The position numbers and the translations under genes are program-made. The notes below the pieces were generated by a model. The model had not been told where the DNA came from. It ran no database searches and worked only from the letters and a program-made list of their open reading frames with translations. Source: Heligmosomoides polygyrus polygyrus (lineage: Eukaryota > Nematoda > Chromadorea > Rhabditida > Heligmosomidae). From it: a stretch of DNA of 64,000 bases. The DNA is taken from the NCBI GenBank assembly GCA_947396885.1, contig OX377206.1:44375631-44439630 (forward strand). Direction: 5' to 3'. Shown in pieces: positions 11,591 through 23,571 of this stretch; positions within the stretch are counted from its first letter, which is position 1; every line of letters begins with the position of its first letter.

Positions 11591-14500
11591 CCCAGTCATG
11601 CTGGTGACCCTTCCTCACCCCGCGTCAGTCGTCGACCTCGCCGGCACCAAACGCTGGACATGCGGACCACGCCAGTCATTCCGGCTTCGAGTATGGCTGG
11701 CCACGCTAGGAATGTAGCCCAACCTAGCTGATGATCCTTCCTCAACAAGTGTCGCGGGCCACGTCAGGCTTTCCGGCTTCGGGTATGGCTGGCCACGCTA
11801 GGAACGTAGCCCAGTCATGCTGGTGACCCTTCCTCACCCCGCGTCAGTCGTCGACCTCGCCGGCACCTAACGCTGGACGTGCGAGCCACTTCAGGCATTC
11901 CGGCTTCGGGAATGGCTGGCCACGCTAGGAACGTAGCCTAGTCATGCTGGTGATCCTTCGTCACCCCGCGTCAGTCGTCAACCTCGCCGGCACCTAACGC
12001 TGGACGTGCGAGCCACTTCAGGCATTCCGGCTTCGGGAATGGCTGGCCACGCTAGGAACGTAGCCCAGCCTAGCTGGTGATCCTTCCTCAACAAGTGTCG
12101 CGGACCACGTCAGGCTTTCCGGCTTCGGGTATGGCTGGCCACGCTAGGAACGTAGCCCAACCTAGCTGATCCTTCCACACCCCGCGCCAGTCGTCGGCTT
12201 CGCCGGCACCTGACGCTGGACGTGCGAGCCACTTCAGGCATTCCGGCTTCGGGAATGGCTGGCCACGCTAGGAACGTAGCCTAGTCATGCTGGTGACCCT
12301 TCCTCACCCCGCGTCAGTCGTCGACCTCGCCGGCACCTGACTCTGGACGTGCGAGCCACTTTAGGCATTCCGGATTCGGGAATGGCTGGCCACGCTAGTA
12401 ACGTAGCGCAACCCAGCTGGTGATCCTTCCTCAACCATTGTCTCGGGCTACGCCAGGCATTCCGGCCTCGGGTATGGCTGGCCACGCTAGGAACGTAGCC
12501 TAGTCATGCTGGTGATCCTTCCTCAACCAACGTCAGTCGTCGGCTTCGCCGGCACCTGACGCTGGACGTGCGAGCCACTTTAGGCATTCCGGCTTCGGGA
12601 ATGGCTGGCCACGCTAGGAACGTAGCCCAGTCATGCTGGTGACCCTTCCTCACCCCGCGTCAGTCGTCGACCTCGCCGGCACCAAACGCTGGACATGCGG
12701 ACCACGCCAGTCATTCCGGCTTCGAGTATGGCTGGCCACGCTAGGAATGTAGCCCAACCTAGCTGATGATCCTTCCTCAACAAGTGTCGCGGGCCACGTC
12801 AGGCTTTCCGGCTTCGGGTATGGCTGGCCACGCTAGGAACGTAGCCCAGTCATGCTGGTGACCCTTCCTCACCCCGCGTCAGTCGTCGACCTCGCCGGCA
12901 CCTAACGCTGGACGTGCGAGCCACTTCAGGCATTCCGGCTTCGGGAATGGCTGGCCACGCTAGGAACGTAGCCTAGTCATGCTGGTGATCCTTCGTCACC
13001 CCGCGTCAGTCGTCAACCTCGCCGGCACCTAACGCTGGACGTGCGAGCCACTTCAGGCATTCCGGCTTCGGGAATGGCTGGCCACGCTAGGAACGTAGCC
13101 CAGCCTAGCTGGTGATCCTTCCTCAACAAGTGTCGCGGACCACGTCAGGCTTTCCGGCTTCGGGTATGGCTGGCCACGCTAGGAACGTAGCCCAACCTAG
13201 CTGATCCTTCCACACCCCGCGCCAGTCGTCGGCTTCGCCGGCACCTGACGCTGGACGTGCGAGCCACTTCAGGCATTCCGGCTTCGGGAATGGCTGGCCA
13301 CGCTAGGAACGTAGCCTAGTCATGCTGGTGACCCTTCCTCACCCCGCGTCAGTCGTCGACCTCGCCGGCACCAAACGCTGGACATGCGGACCACGCCAGT
13401 CATTCCGGCTTCGAGTATGGCTGGCCACGCTAGGAACGTAGCCCAGTCATGCTGGTGACCCTTCCTCACCCCGCGTCAGTCGTCGACCTCGCCGGCACCT
13501 GACTCTGGACGTGCGAGCCACTTTAGGCATTCCGGATTCGGGAATGGCTGGCCACGCTAGTAACGTAGCGCAACCCAGCTGGTGATCCTTCCTCAACCAT
13601 TGTCTCGGGCTACGCCAGGCATTCCGGCCTCGGGTATGGCTGGCCACGCTAGGAACGTAGCCTAGTCATGCTGGTGATCCTTCCTCAACCAACGTCAGTC
13701 GTCGGCTTCGCCGGCACCTGACGCTGGACGTGCGAGCCACTTTAGGCATTCCGGCTTCGGGAATGGCTGGCCACGCTAGGAACGTAGCCCAGTCATGCTG
13801 GTGACCCTTCCTCACCCCGCGTCAGTCGTCGACCTCGCCGGCACCAAACGCTGGACATGCGGACCACGCCAGTCATTCCGGCTTCGAGTATGGCTGGCCA
13901 CGCTAGGAATGTAGCCCAACCTAGCTGATGATCCTTCCTCAACAAGTGTCGCGGGCCACGTCAGGCTTTCCGGCTTCGGGTATGGCTGGCCACGCTAGGA
14001 ACGTAGCCCAGTCATGCTGGTGACCCTTCCTCACCCCGCGTCAGTCGTCGACCTCGCCGGCACCTAACGCTGGACGTGCGAGCCACTTCAGGCATTCCGG
14101 CTTCGGGAATGGCTGGCCACGCTAGGAACGTAGCCTAGTCATGCTGGTGATCCTTCGTCACCCCGCGTCAGTCGTCAACCTCGCCGGCACCTAACGCTGG
14201 ACGTGCGAGCCACTTCAGGCATTCCGGCTTCGGGAATGGCTGGCCACGCTAGGAACGTAGCCCAGCCTAGCTGGTGATCCTTCCTCAACAAGTGTCGCGG
14301 ACCACGTCAGGCTTTCCGGCTTCGGGTATGGCTGGCCACGCTAGGAACGTAGCCCAACCTAGCTGATCCTTCCACACCCCGCGCCAGTCGTCGGCTTCGC
14401 CGGCACCTGACGCTGGACGTGCGAGCCACTTTAGGCATTCCGGCTTCGGGAATGGCTGGCCACGCTAGGAACGTAGCCCAGTCATGCTGGTGACCCTTCC

Positions 14501-14950
14501 TCACCCCGCGTCAGTCGTCGACCTCGCCGGCACCAAACGCTGGACGTGCGAGCCACTTCAGGCATTCCGGCTTCGGGAATGGCTGGCCACGCTAGGAACG
14601 TAGCCTAGTCATGCTGGTGACCCTTCCTCACCCCGCGTCAGTCGTCGACCTCGCCGGCACCAAACGCTGGACATGCGGACCACGCCAGTCATTCCGGCTT
14701 CGAGTATGGCTGGCCACGCTAGGAACGTAGCCCAGTCATGCTGGTGACCCTTCCTCACCCCGCGTCAGTCGTCGACCTCGCCGGCACCTGACTCTGGACG
14801 TGCGAGCCACTTTAGGCATTCCGGATTCGGGAATGGCTGGCCACGCTAGTAACGTAGCGCAACCCAGCTGGTGATCCTTCCTCAACCATTGTCTCGGGCT
14901 ACGCCAGGCATTCCGGCCTCGGGTATGGCTCGCCACGCTTGGAACGTAGC
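11591..14950 (+). repeat. Three successive ~1.0-1.2-kb modules (1035 and 1162 bp)
   Basis: The junction CCCAGTCATGCTGGTGACCC followed by a CCAAACG-type L monomer starts modules at 11591, 12626 and 13788. The private CTTCGTCACC variant falls at 11956, 12991 and 14153, with the same 1035- and 1162-bp spacing. The 127-bp difference is one extra L monomer in the second module (near 13.33-13.44 kb). 1035 is 6L+3S less 3 bp and 1162 is 7L+3S less 3 bp. Marker GATTCGGGAATGG with CTAGTAACG recurs at 12285-12485, 13447-13647 and 14736-14936. Confidence 0.85.
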
Positions 14951-17475
14951 CTAGTCACGCTGGTGATCCTTCCTCACCCCGCGCCAGTCGTCGGCTTCGC
15001 CGGCACCTGACGCTTGACGTGCGAGCCACTTTAGGCATTCCGGCTTCGGGAATGGCTGGCCACGCTAGGAACGTAGTCCAGTCATGCTGGTGATCCTTCC
15101 TCACCCAACGTCAGTCGTCGGCTTCGCCGGCACCTAAGGCTGGACGTGCGAGCCACTTCAGGCATTCCGGCTTCGGGAATGGCTGGCCACGCTAGGAACG
15201 TAGCGCAACCCAGCTGGTGATCCTTCCTCAACCATTGTCTCGGGCTACGCCAGGCATTCCGGCCTCGGGTATGGCTCGCCACGCTTGGAACGTAGCCTAG
15301 TCATGCTGGTGATCCTTCCTCACCCCGCGGCAGTCGTCGGCTTCGCCGGCACCTGACGCTTGACGTGCGAGCCACTTTAGGCATTCCGGCTTCGGGAATG
15401 GCTGGCCACGCTAGGAACGTAGTCCAGTCATGCTGGTGATCCTTCCTCACCCAACGTCAGTCGTCGGCTTCGCCGGCACCTAACGCTGGACGTGCGAGCC
15501 ACTTTAGGCATTCCGGCTTCGGGAATGGCTGGCCACGCTAGGAACGTAGCCCAGTCATGCTGGTGACCCTTCCTCACCCCGCGTCAGTCGTCGACCTCGC
15601 CGGCACCAAACGCTGGACATGCGGACCACGCCAGTCATTCCGGCTTCGAGTATGGCTGGCCACGCTAGGAATGTAGCCCAACCTAGCTGATGATCCTTCC
15701 TCAACAAGTGTCGCAGGCCACGTCAGGCTTTCCGGCTTCGGGTATGGCTGGCCACGCTAGGAACGTAGCCCAGTCATGCTGGTGACCCTTCCTCACCCCG
15801 CGTCAGTCGTCGACCTCGCCGGCACCTAACGCTGGACGTGCGAGCCACTTCAGGCATTCCGGCTTCGGGAATGGCTGGCCACGCTAGGAACGTAGCCTAG
15901 TCATGCTGGTGATCCTTCGTCACCCCGCGTCAGTCGTCAACCTCGCCGGCACCTAACGCTGGACGTGCGAGCCACTTCAGGCATTCCGGCTTCGGGAATG
16001 GCTGGCCACGCTAGGAACGTAGCCCAGCCTAGCTGGTGATCCTTCCTCAACAAGTGTCGCGGACCACGTCAGGCTTTCCGGCTTCGGGTATGGCTGGCCA
16101 CGCTAGGAACGTAGCCCAACCTAGCTGATCCTTCCACACCCCGCGCCAGTCGTCGGCTTCGCCGGCACCTGACGCTGGACGTGCGAGCCACTTCAGGCAT
16201 TCCGGCTTCGGGAATGGCTGGCCACGCTAGGAACGTAGCCTAGTCATGCTGGTGACCCTTCCTCACCCCGCGTCAGTCGTCGACCTCGCCGGCACCAAAC
16301 GCTGGACATGCGGACCACGCCAGTCATTCCGGCTTCGAGTATGGCTGGCCACGCTAGGAACGTAGCCCAGTCATGCTGGTGACCCTTCCTCACCCCGCGT
16401 CAGTCGTCGACCTCGCCGGCACCTGACTCTGGACGTGCGAGCCACTTTAGGCATTCCGGATTCGGGAATGGCTGGCCACGCTAGTAACGTAGCGCAACCC
16501 AGCTGGTGGTCCTTCCTCAACCATTGTCTCGGGCTACGCCAGGCATTCCGGCCTCGGGTATGGCTGGCCACGCTAGGAACGTAGCCTAGTCATGCTGGTG
16601 ATCCTTCCTCAACCAACGTCAGTCGTCGGCTTCGCCGGCACCTAACGCTGGACGTGCGAGCCACTTCAGGCATTCCGGTTTCGGGAATGGCTGGCCACGT
16701 TAGGAACGTAGTCCAGTCATGCTGGTGATCCTTCCTCAACCATTGTCTCGGGCTACGCCAGGCATTCCGGCCTCGGGTATGGCTCGCCACGCTTGGAACG
16801 TAGCCTAGTCACGCTGGTGATCCTTCCTCACCCCGCGCCAGTCGTCGGCTTCGCCGGCACCTGACGCTTGACGTGCGAGCCACTTTAGGCATTCCGGCTT
16901 CGGGAATGGCTGGCCACGCTAGGAACGTAGTCCAGTCATGCTGGTGATCCTTCCTCACCCAACGTCAGTCGTCGGCTTCGCCGGCACCTAACGCTGGACG
17001 TGCGAGCCACTTCAGGCATTCCGGCTTCGGGAATGGCTGGCCACGCTAGGAACGTAGCCTAGTCATGCTGGTGATCCTTCCTCACCCCGCGTCAGTCGTC
17101 AACCTCGCCGGCACCTAACGCTGGACGTGCGAGCCACTTCAGGCATTCCGGCTTCGGGAATGGCTGGCCACGCTAGGAACGTAGCCCAGCCTAGCTGGTG
17201 ATCCTTCCTCAACAAGTGTCGCGGGCCACGTCAGGCTTTCCGGCTTCGGGTATGGCTGGCCACGCTAGGAACGTAGCCCAACCTAGCTGATCCTTCCACA
17301 CCCCGCGCCAGTCGTCGGCTTCGCCGGCACCTGACGCTGGACGTGCGAGCCACTTTAGGCATTCCGGCTTCGGGAATGGCTGGCCACGCTAGGAACGTAG
17401 CCCAGTCATGCTGGTGACCCTTCCTCACCCCGCGCCAGTCGTCCACCTCGCCGGCACCTGACGCTGGACATGCGG

Positions 17476-17547
17476 ACCACGCCAGTCATTCCGGCTTCGA
17501 GTATGGCTGGCCACGCTAGGAATCGAAGCCGGAATGACTGGCGTGGT
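17476..17547. repeat. 25-bp perfect inverted repeat (copy 3)
   Basis: Arms 17476-17500 and 17523-17547 with a 22-nt loop. The inverted insertion has the same breakpoints as at 9207-9278, but the 17-bp hairpin upstream is absent: the preceding linker is the ordinary CCCAGTCATGCTGGTGACCC. The GTCCACCTCGCC variant (C for G) beside it is shared with copies 1 and 2, which supports a single origin. Confidence 0.93.
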
Positions 17548-17864
17548 TCGCCGGCACCTGACGCTGGACGTGGGAGCCACTTTAGGCATTCCGGCTTCGG
17601 GAATGGCTGGCCACGCTAGGAACGTAGCCCAGTCATGCTGGTGATCCTTCCTCACCCAACGTCAGTCGTCGGCTTTGCCGGCACCTAAGGCTGGACGTGC
17701 GAGCCACTTCAGGCATTCCGGCTTCGGGAATGGCTGGCCACGCTAGTAACGTAGCGCAACCCAGCTGGTGATCCTTCCTCAACAAGTGTCGCGGGCCACG
17801 TCAGGCTTTCCGGCTTCGGGTATGGCTGGCCACGCAGGGAACGTAGCCCAACCTAGCTGATCCT

Positions 17865-17992
17865 TCCACACCCCGCGCCAGTCGTCGGCTTCGCCGGCAC
17901 CTGACGCTGGACGTGCGGACCACGCCAGTCATTCCGGCTTCGAGTATGGCTGGCCACGCTAGGAACGTAGCGCTGATGATCCTGATGATCCT
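17865..17992 (+). repeat. Chimeric long monomer with 9-bp microduplication
   Basis: The middle switches from the GACGTGCG type to the GGACCACGCC type at about 17911-17919, giving GACGTGCGGACCACGCC, a hybrid of two L subtypes. Its linker is rebuilt as GCGCTGATGATCCTGATG before ATCCTTCC, with the unit CTGATGATC present twice in tandem at 17973-17990. The same structure recurs at offsets of 2479 and 8412 bp (microduplications near 20452 and 26385). Confidence 0.85.
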
Positions 17993-19954
17993 TCCTCAAC
18001 AAGTGTCGCGGGCCACGTCAGGCTTTCCGGCTTCGGGAATGGCTGGCCACGCTAGGAACGTAGCGCAACCCAGCTGGTGATCCTTCCTCAACCATTGTCT
18101 CGGGCTACGCCAGGCATTCCGGCCTCGGGTATGGCTGGCCACGCTAGGAACGTAGCCTAGTCATGCTGGTGATCCTTCCTCACCCCGCGTCAGTCGTCGA
18201 CCTCGCCGGCACTTGACGCTGGACGTGCGAGCCAATTTAGGCATTCCGGCTTCGGGAATGGCTGGCCACGCTAGGAACGTAGCCCAGCCTAGCTGGTGAT
18301 TCTTCCTCAACCATTGTCTCGGGCTACGCCAGGCATTCCGGCCTCGGGTATGGCTCGCCACGCTAGGAACGTAGCCTAGTCATGCTGGTGATCCTTCCTC
18401 ACCCCGCGCCAGTCGTCGGTTTCGCCGGCACCTCACGCTTGACGTGCGAGCCTCTTTAGGCATTCCGGCTTCGGGAATGGCTGGCCACGCTAGGAACGTA
18501 GCCTAGTCATGCTGGTGATCCTTCCTCACCCCGCGTCAGTCGTCAACCTCGCCGTCACCTAACGCTGGACGTGCGAGCCACTTCAGGCATTCCGGCTTCG
18601 GGAATGGCTGGCCACGCTAGGAACGTAGCCCAGCCTAGCTGGTGATCCTTCCTCAACAAGTGTCGCGGGCCACGTCAGGCTTTCCGGCTTAGGGAATGGC
18701 TGGCCACGCTAGGAACGTAGCGCAACCCAGCTGGTGATCCTTCCTCACCCCGCGTCAGTCGTCGACCTCGCCGGCACCAAACGCTGGACATGCGGACCAC
18801 GCCAGTCATTCCGGCTTCGAGTATGGCTGGCCACGCTAGGAACGTAGCCCAACCTAGCTGATGATCCTTCCTCACCCCGCGTCAGTCGTCGACCTCGCCG
18901 GCACCAAACGCTGGACGTGCGAACCACTTTAGGCATTCCGGCTTCGGGAATGGCTGGCCACGCAAGGAACGTAGCCCAGTCATGCTGGTGATCCTTCCTC
19001 ACCCCGCGTCAGTCGTCGACCTCGCCGGCACCAAACGCTGGACATGCGGACCACGCCAGTCATTCCGGCTTCGAGTATGGCTGGCCACGCTAGGAACGTA
19101 GCCCAACCTAGCTGATGATCCTTCCTCACCCCGCGTCAGTCGTCAACCTCGCCGGCACCTAACGCTGGACGTGCGAGCCACTTCAGGCATTCCGGCTTCG
19201 GGAATGGCTGGCCACGCTAGGAACGTAGCCCAGCCTAGCTGGTGATCCTTCCTCAACAAGTGTCGCGGGCCACGTCAGGCTTTCCGGCTTCGGGTATGGC
19301 TGGCCACGCTAGGAACGTAGCCCAACCTAGCTGATCCTTCCACACCCCGCGCCAGTCGTCGGCTTCGCCGGCACCTGACGCTGGACGTGCGAGCCACTTC
19401 AGGCATTCCGGCTTCGGGAATGGCTGGCCACGCTAGGAACGTAGCGCAACCCAGCTGGTGATCCTTCCTCAACCATTGTCTCGGGCTACGCCAGGCATTC
19501 CGGCCTCGGGTATGGCTGGCCACGCTAGGAACGTAGCCTAGTCATGCTGGTGATCCTTCCTCACCCCGCGTCAGTCGTCAACCTCGCCGGCACCTAACGC
19601 TGGACGTGCGAGCCACTTCAGGCATTCCGGCTTCGGGAATGGCTGGCCACGCTAGGAACGTAGCCCAGCCTAGCTGGTGATCCTTCCTCAACAAGTGTCG
19701 CGGGCCACGTCAGGCTTTCCGGCTTCGGGTATGGCTGGCCACGCTAGGAACGTAGCCCAACCTAGCTGATCCTTCCACACCCCGCGCCAGTCGTCGGCTT
19801 CGCCGGCACCTGACGCTGGACGTGCGAGCCACTTTAGGCATTCCGGCTTCGGGAATGGCTGGCCACGCTAGGAACGTAGCCCAGTCATGCTGGTGACCCT
19901 TCCTCACCCCGCGCCAGTCGTCCACCTCGCCGGCACCTGACGCTGGACATGCGG

Positions 19955-20026
19955 ACCACGCCAGTCATTCCGGCTTCGAGTATGGCTGGCCACGCTAGGA
20001 ATCGAAGCCGGAATGACTGGCGTGGT
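19955..20026. repeat. 25-bp perfect inverted repeat (copy 4)
   Basis: Arms 19955-19979 and 20002-20026; offset 2479 bp from copy 3, inside the second 2479-bp unit. Confidence 0.92.
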
Positions 20027-23000
20027 TCGCCGGCACCTGACGCTGGACGTGGGAGCCACTTTAGGCATTCCGGCTTCGGGAATGGCTGGCCACGCTAGGA
20101 ACGTAGCCCAGTCATGCTGGTGATCCTTCCTCACCCAACGTCAGTCGTCGGCTTTGCCGGCACCTAAGGCTGGACGTGCGAGCCACTTCAGGCATTCCGG
20201 CTTCGGGAATGGCTGGCCACGCTAGTAACGTAGCGCAACCCAGCTGGTGATCCTTCCTCAACAAGTGTCGCGGGCCACGTCAGGCTTTCCGGCTTCGGGT
20301 ATGGCTGGCCACGCAGGGAACGTAGCCCAACCTAGCTGATCCTTCCACACCCCGCGCCAGTCGTCGGCTTCGCCGGCACCTGACGCTGGACGTGCGGACC
20401 ACGCCAGTCATTCCGGCTTCGAGTATGGCTGGCCACGCTAGGAACGTAGCGCTGATGATCCTGATGATCCTTCCTCAACAAGTGTCGCGGGCCACGTCAG
20501 GCTTTCCGGCTTCGGGAATGGCTGGCCACGCTAGGAACGTAGCGCAACCCAGCTGGTGATCCTTCCTCAACCATTGTCTCGGGCTACGCCAGGCATTCCG
20601 GCCTCGGGTATGGCTGGCCACGCTAGGAACGTAGCCTAGTCATGCTGGTGATCCTTCCTCACCCCGCGTCAGTCGTCGACCTCGCCGGCACTTGACGCTG
20701 GACGTGCGAGCCAATTTAGGCATTCCGGCTTCGGGAATGGCTGGCCACGCTAGGAACGTAGCCCAGCCTAGCTGGTGATTCTTCCTCAACCATTGTCTCG
20801 GGCTACGCCAGGCATTCCGGCCTCGGGTATGGCTCGCCACGCTAGGAACGTAGCCTAGTCATGCTGGTGATCCTTCCTCACCCCGCGCCAGTCGTCGGTT
20901 TCGCCGGCACCTCACGCTTGACGTGCGAGCCTCTTTAGGCATTCCGGCTTCGGGAATGGCTGGCCACGCTAGGAACGTAGCCTAGTCATGCTGGTGATCC
21001 TTCCTCACCCCGCGTCAGTCGTCAACCTCGCCGTCACCTAACGCTGGACGTGCGAGCCACTTCAGGCATTCCGGCTTCGGGAATGGCTGGCCACGCTAGG
21101 AACGTAGCCCAGCCTAGCTGGTGATCCTTCCTCAACAAGTGTCGCGGGCCACGTCAGGCTTTCCGGCTTAGGGAATGGCTGGCCACGCTAGGAACGTAGC
21201 GCAACCCAGCTGGTGATCCTTCCTCACCCCGCGTCAGTCGTCGACCTCGCCGGCACCAAACGCTGGACATGCGGACCACGCCAGTCATTCCGGCTTCGAG
21301 TATGGCTGGCCACGCTAGGAACGTAGCCCAACCTAGCTGATGATCCTTCCTCACCCCGCGTCAGTCGTCGACCTCGCCGGCACCAAACGCTGGACGTGCG
21401 AACCACTTTAGGCATTCCGGCTTCGGGAATGGCTGGCCACGCAAGGAACGTAGCCCAGTCATGCTGGTGATCCTTCCTCACCCCGCGTCAGTCGTCGACC
21501 TCGCCGGCACCAAACGCTGGACATGCGGACCACGCCAGTCATTCCGGCTTCGAGTATGGCTGGCCACGCTAGGAACGTAGCCCAACCTAGCTGATGATCC
21601 TTCCTCACCCCGCGTCAGTCGTCAACCTCGCCGGCACCTAACGCTGGACGTGCGAGCCACTTCAGGCATTCCGGCTTCGGGAATGGCTGGCCACGCTAGG
21701 AACGTAGCCCAGCCTAGCTGGTGATCCTTCCTCAACAAGTGTCGCGGGCCACGTCAGGCTTTCCGGCTTCGGGTATGGCTGGCCACGCTAGGAACGTAGC
21801 CCAACCTAGCTGATCCTTCCACACCCCGCGCCAGTCGTCGGCTTCGCCGGCACCTGACGCTGGACGTGCGAGCCACTTCAGGCATTCCGGCTTCGGGAAT
21901 GGCTGGCCACGCTAGGAACGTAGCGCAACCCAGCTGGTGATCCTTCCTCAACCATTGTCTCGGGCTACGCCAGGCATTCCGGCCTCGGGTATGGCTCGCC
22001 ACGCTAGAAACGTAGCCTAGTCATGCTGGTGATCCTTCCTCACCCCGCGTCAGTCGTCGACCTCGCCGGCACTTGACGCTGGACGTGCGAGCCACTTTAG
22101 GCATTCCGGCTTCGGGAATGGCTGGCCACGCTAGGAACGTAGCCCAGCCTAGCTGGTGATTCTTCCTCGACCATTGTCTCGGGCTACGCCAGGCATTCCG
22201 GCCTCGGGTATGGCTCGCCACGCTAGGAACGTAGCCTAGTCATGCTGGTGATCCTTCCTCACCCCGCGCCAGTCGTCGGCTTCGCCGGCACCTGACGCTT
22301 GAAGTGCGAGCCTCTTTAGGCATTCCGGCTTCGGGAATGGCTGGCCACGCTAGGAACGTAGCCTAGTCATGCTGGTGATCCTTCCTCACCCCGCGTCAGT
22401 CGTCAACCTCGCCGGCACCTAACGCTGGACGTGCGAGCCACTTCAGGCATTCCGGCTTCGGGAATGGCTGGCCACGCTAGGAACGTAGCCCAGCCTAGCT
22501 GGTGATCCTTCCTCAACAAGTGTCGCGGGCCACGTCAGGCTTTCCGGCTTCGGGTATGGCTGGCCACGCTAGGAACGTAGCCCAACCTAGCTGATCCTTC
22601 CACACCCCGCGCCAGTCGTCGGCTTCGCCGGCACCTGACGCTGGACGTGCGAGCCACTTTAGGCATTCCGGCTTCGGGAATGGCTGGCCACGCTAGGAAC
22701 GTAGCCCAGTCATGCTGGTGACCCTTCCTCACCCCGCGTCAGTCGTCGACCTCGCCGGCACCAAACGCTGGACATGCGGACCACGCCAGTCATTCCGGCT
22801 TCGAGTATGGCTGGCCACGCTAGGAATGTAGCCCAACCTAGCTGATGATCCTTCCTCAACAAGTGTCGCGGGCCACGTCAGGCTTTCCGGCTTCGGGTAT
22901 GGCTGGCCACGCTAGGAACGTAGCCCAGTCATGCTGGTGACCCTTCCTCACCCCGCGTCAGTCGTCGACCTCGCCGGCACCTGACTCTGGACGTGCGAGC

Positions 23001-23571
23001 CACTTTAGGCATTCCGGATTCGGGAATGGCTGGCCACGCTAGTAACGTAGCGCAACCCAGCTGGTGATCCTTCCTCAACCATTGTCTCGGGCTACGCCAG
23101 GCATTCCGGCCTTGGGTATGGCTCGCCACGCTTGGAACGTAGCCTAGTCACGCTGGTGATCCTTCCTCACCCCGCGCCAGTCGTCGGCTTCGCCGGCACC
23201 AAACGCTGGACATGCGGACCACGCCAGTCATTCCGGCTTCGAGTATGGCTGGCCACGCTAGGAACGTAGCCTAGTCATGCTGGTGATCCTTCCTCAACCA
23301 ACGTCAGTCGTCGGCTTCGCCGGCACCTAACGCTGGACGTGCGAGCCACTTCAGGCATTCCGGTTTCGGGAATGGCTGGCCACGCTAGGAACGTAGTCCA
23401 GTCATGCTGGTGATCCTTCCTCAACCATTGTCTCGGGCTACGCCAGGCATTCCGGCCTCGGGTATGGCTCGCCACGCTTGGAACGTAGCCTAGTCACGCT
23501 GGTGATCCTTCCTCACCCCGCGCCAGTCGTCGGCTTCGCCGGCACCTGACGCTTGACGTGCGAGCCACTTT

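Larger units (their letters stand above)
8680..11837 (+). repeat. 1632-bp tandem duplication carrying the fold-back inversions
   Basis: About 8680-10205 and 10312-11837 align at a constant offset of 1632 bp. Each copy holds the 17-bp and the 25-bp inverted-repeat structures, then monomers with the variant CCTAAGGCTGGACG and one with GGGAATGTCTGG. Observed differences are few, for example TTCAGGCATT against TTCAAGCATT near 9440/11072 and CCACGCTAGTC against CCACGCCAGTC near 10037/11669. The copies diverge at the monomer starting near 10205/11837. Confidence 0.85.
17033..21990 (+). repeat. 2479-bp tandem duplication (two copies)
   Basis: Positions 17033-19511 and 19512-21990 align at a fixed offset of 2479 bp with almost no differences visible. 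Both carry rare variants: CACGCAGGGAACG near 17833/20312, GACGTGGGAGCC near 17569/20048, CACGCAAGGAACG near 18960/21439, CTCGCCGTCACC near 18548/21027 and CGGCTTAGGG near 18687/21166. Each copy contains a 25-bp inverted repeat and the ATCCTGATGATCC microduplication. A third copy lies at about 25445-27923. Confidence 0.92.
15160..22826 (+). repeat. Segment duplicated at 23.6-28.8 kb (first copy, expanded)
   Basis: About 15160-19515 matches 23572-27927 at an offset of 8412 bp, and about 19512-22826 matches 25445-28759 at an offset of 5933 bp. The offsets differ by exactly 2479, so this copy holds two 2479-bp units where the other holds one. Shared private variants include GTGTCGCAGGCC (near 15708 and 24120), CAGCTGGTGGTCC (near 16501 and 24913) and CTTCGTCACC (15915 and 24327). 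Confidence 0.88.
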
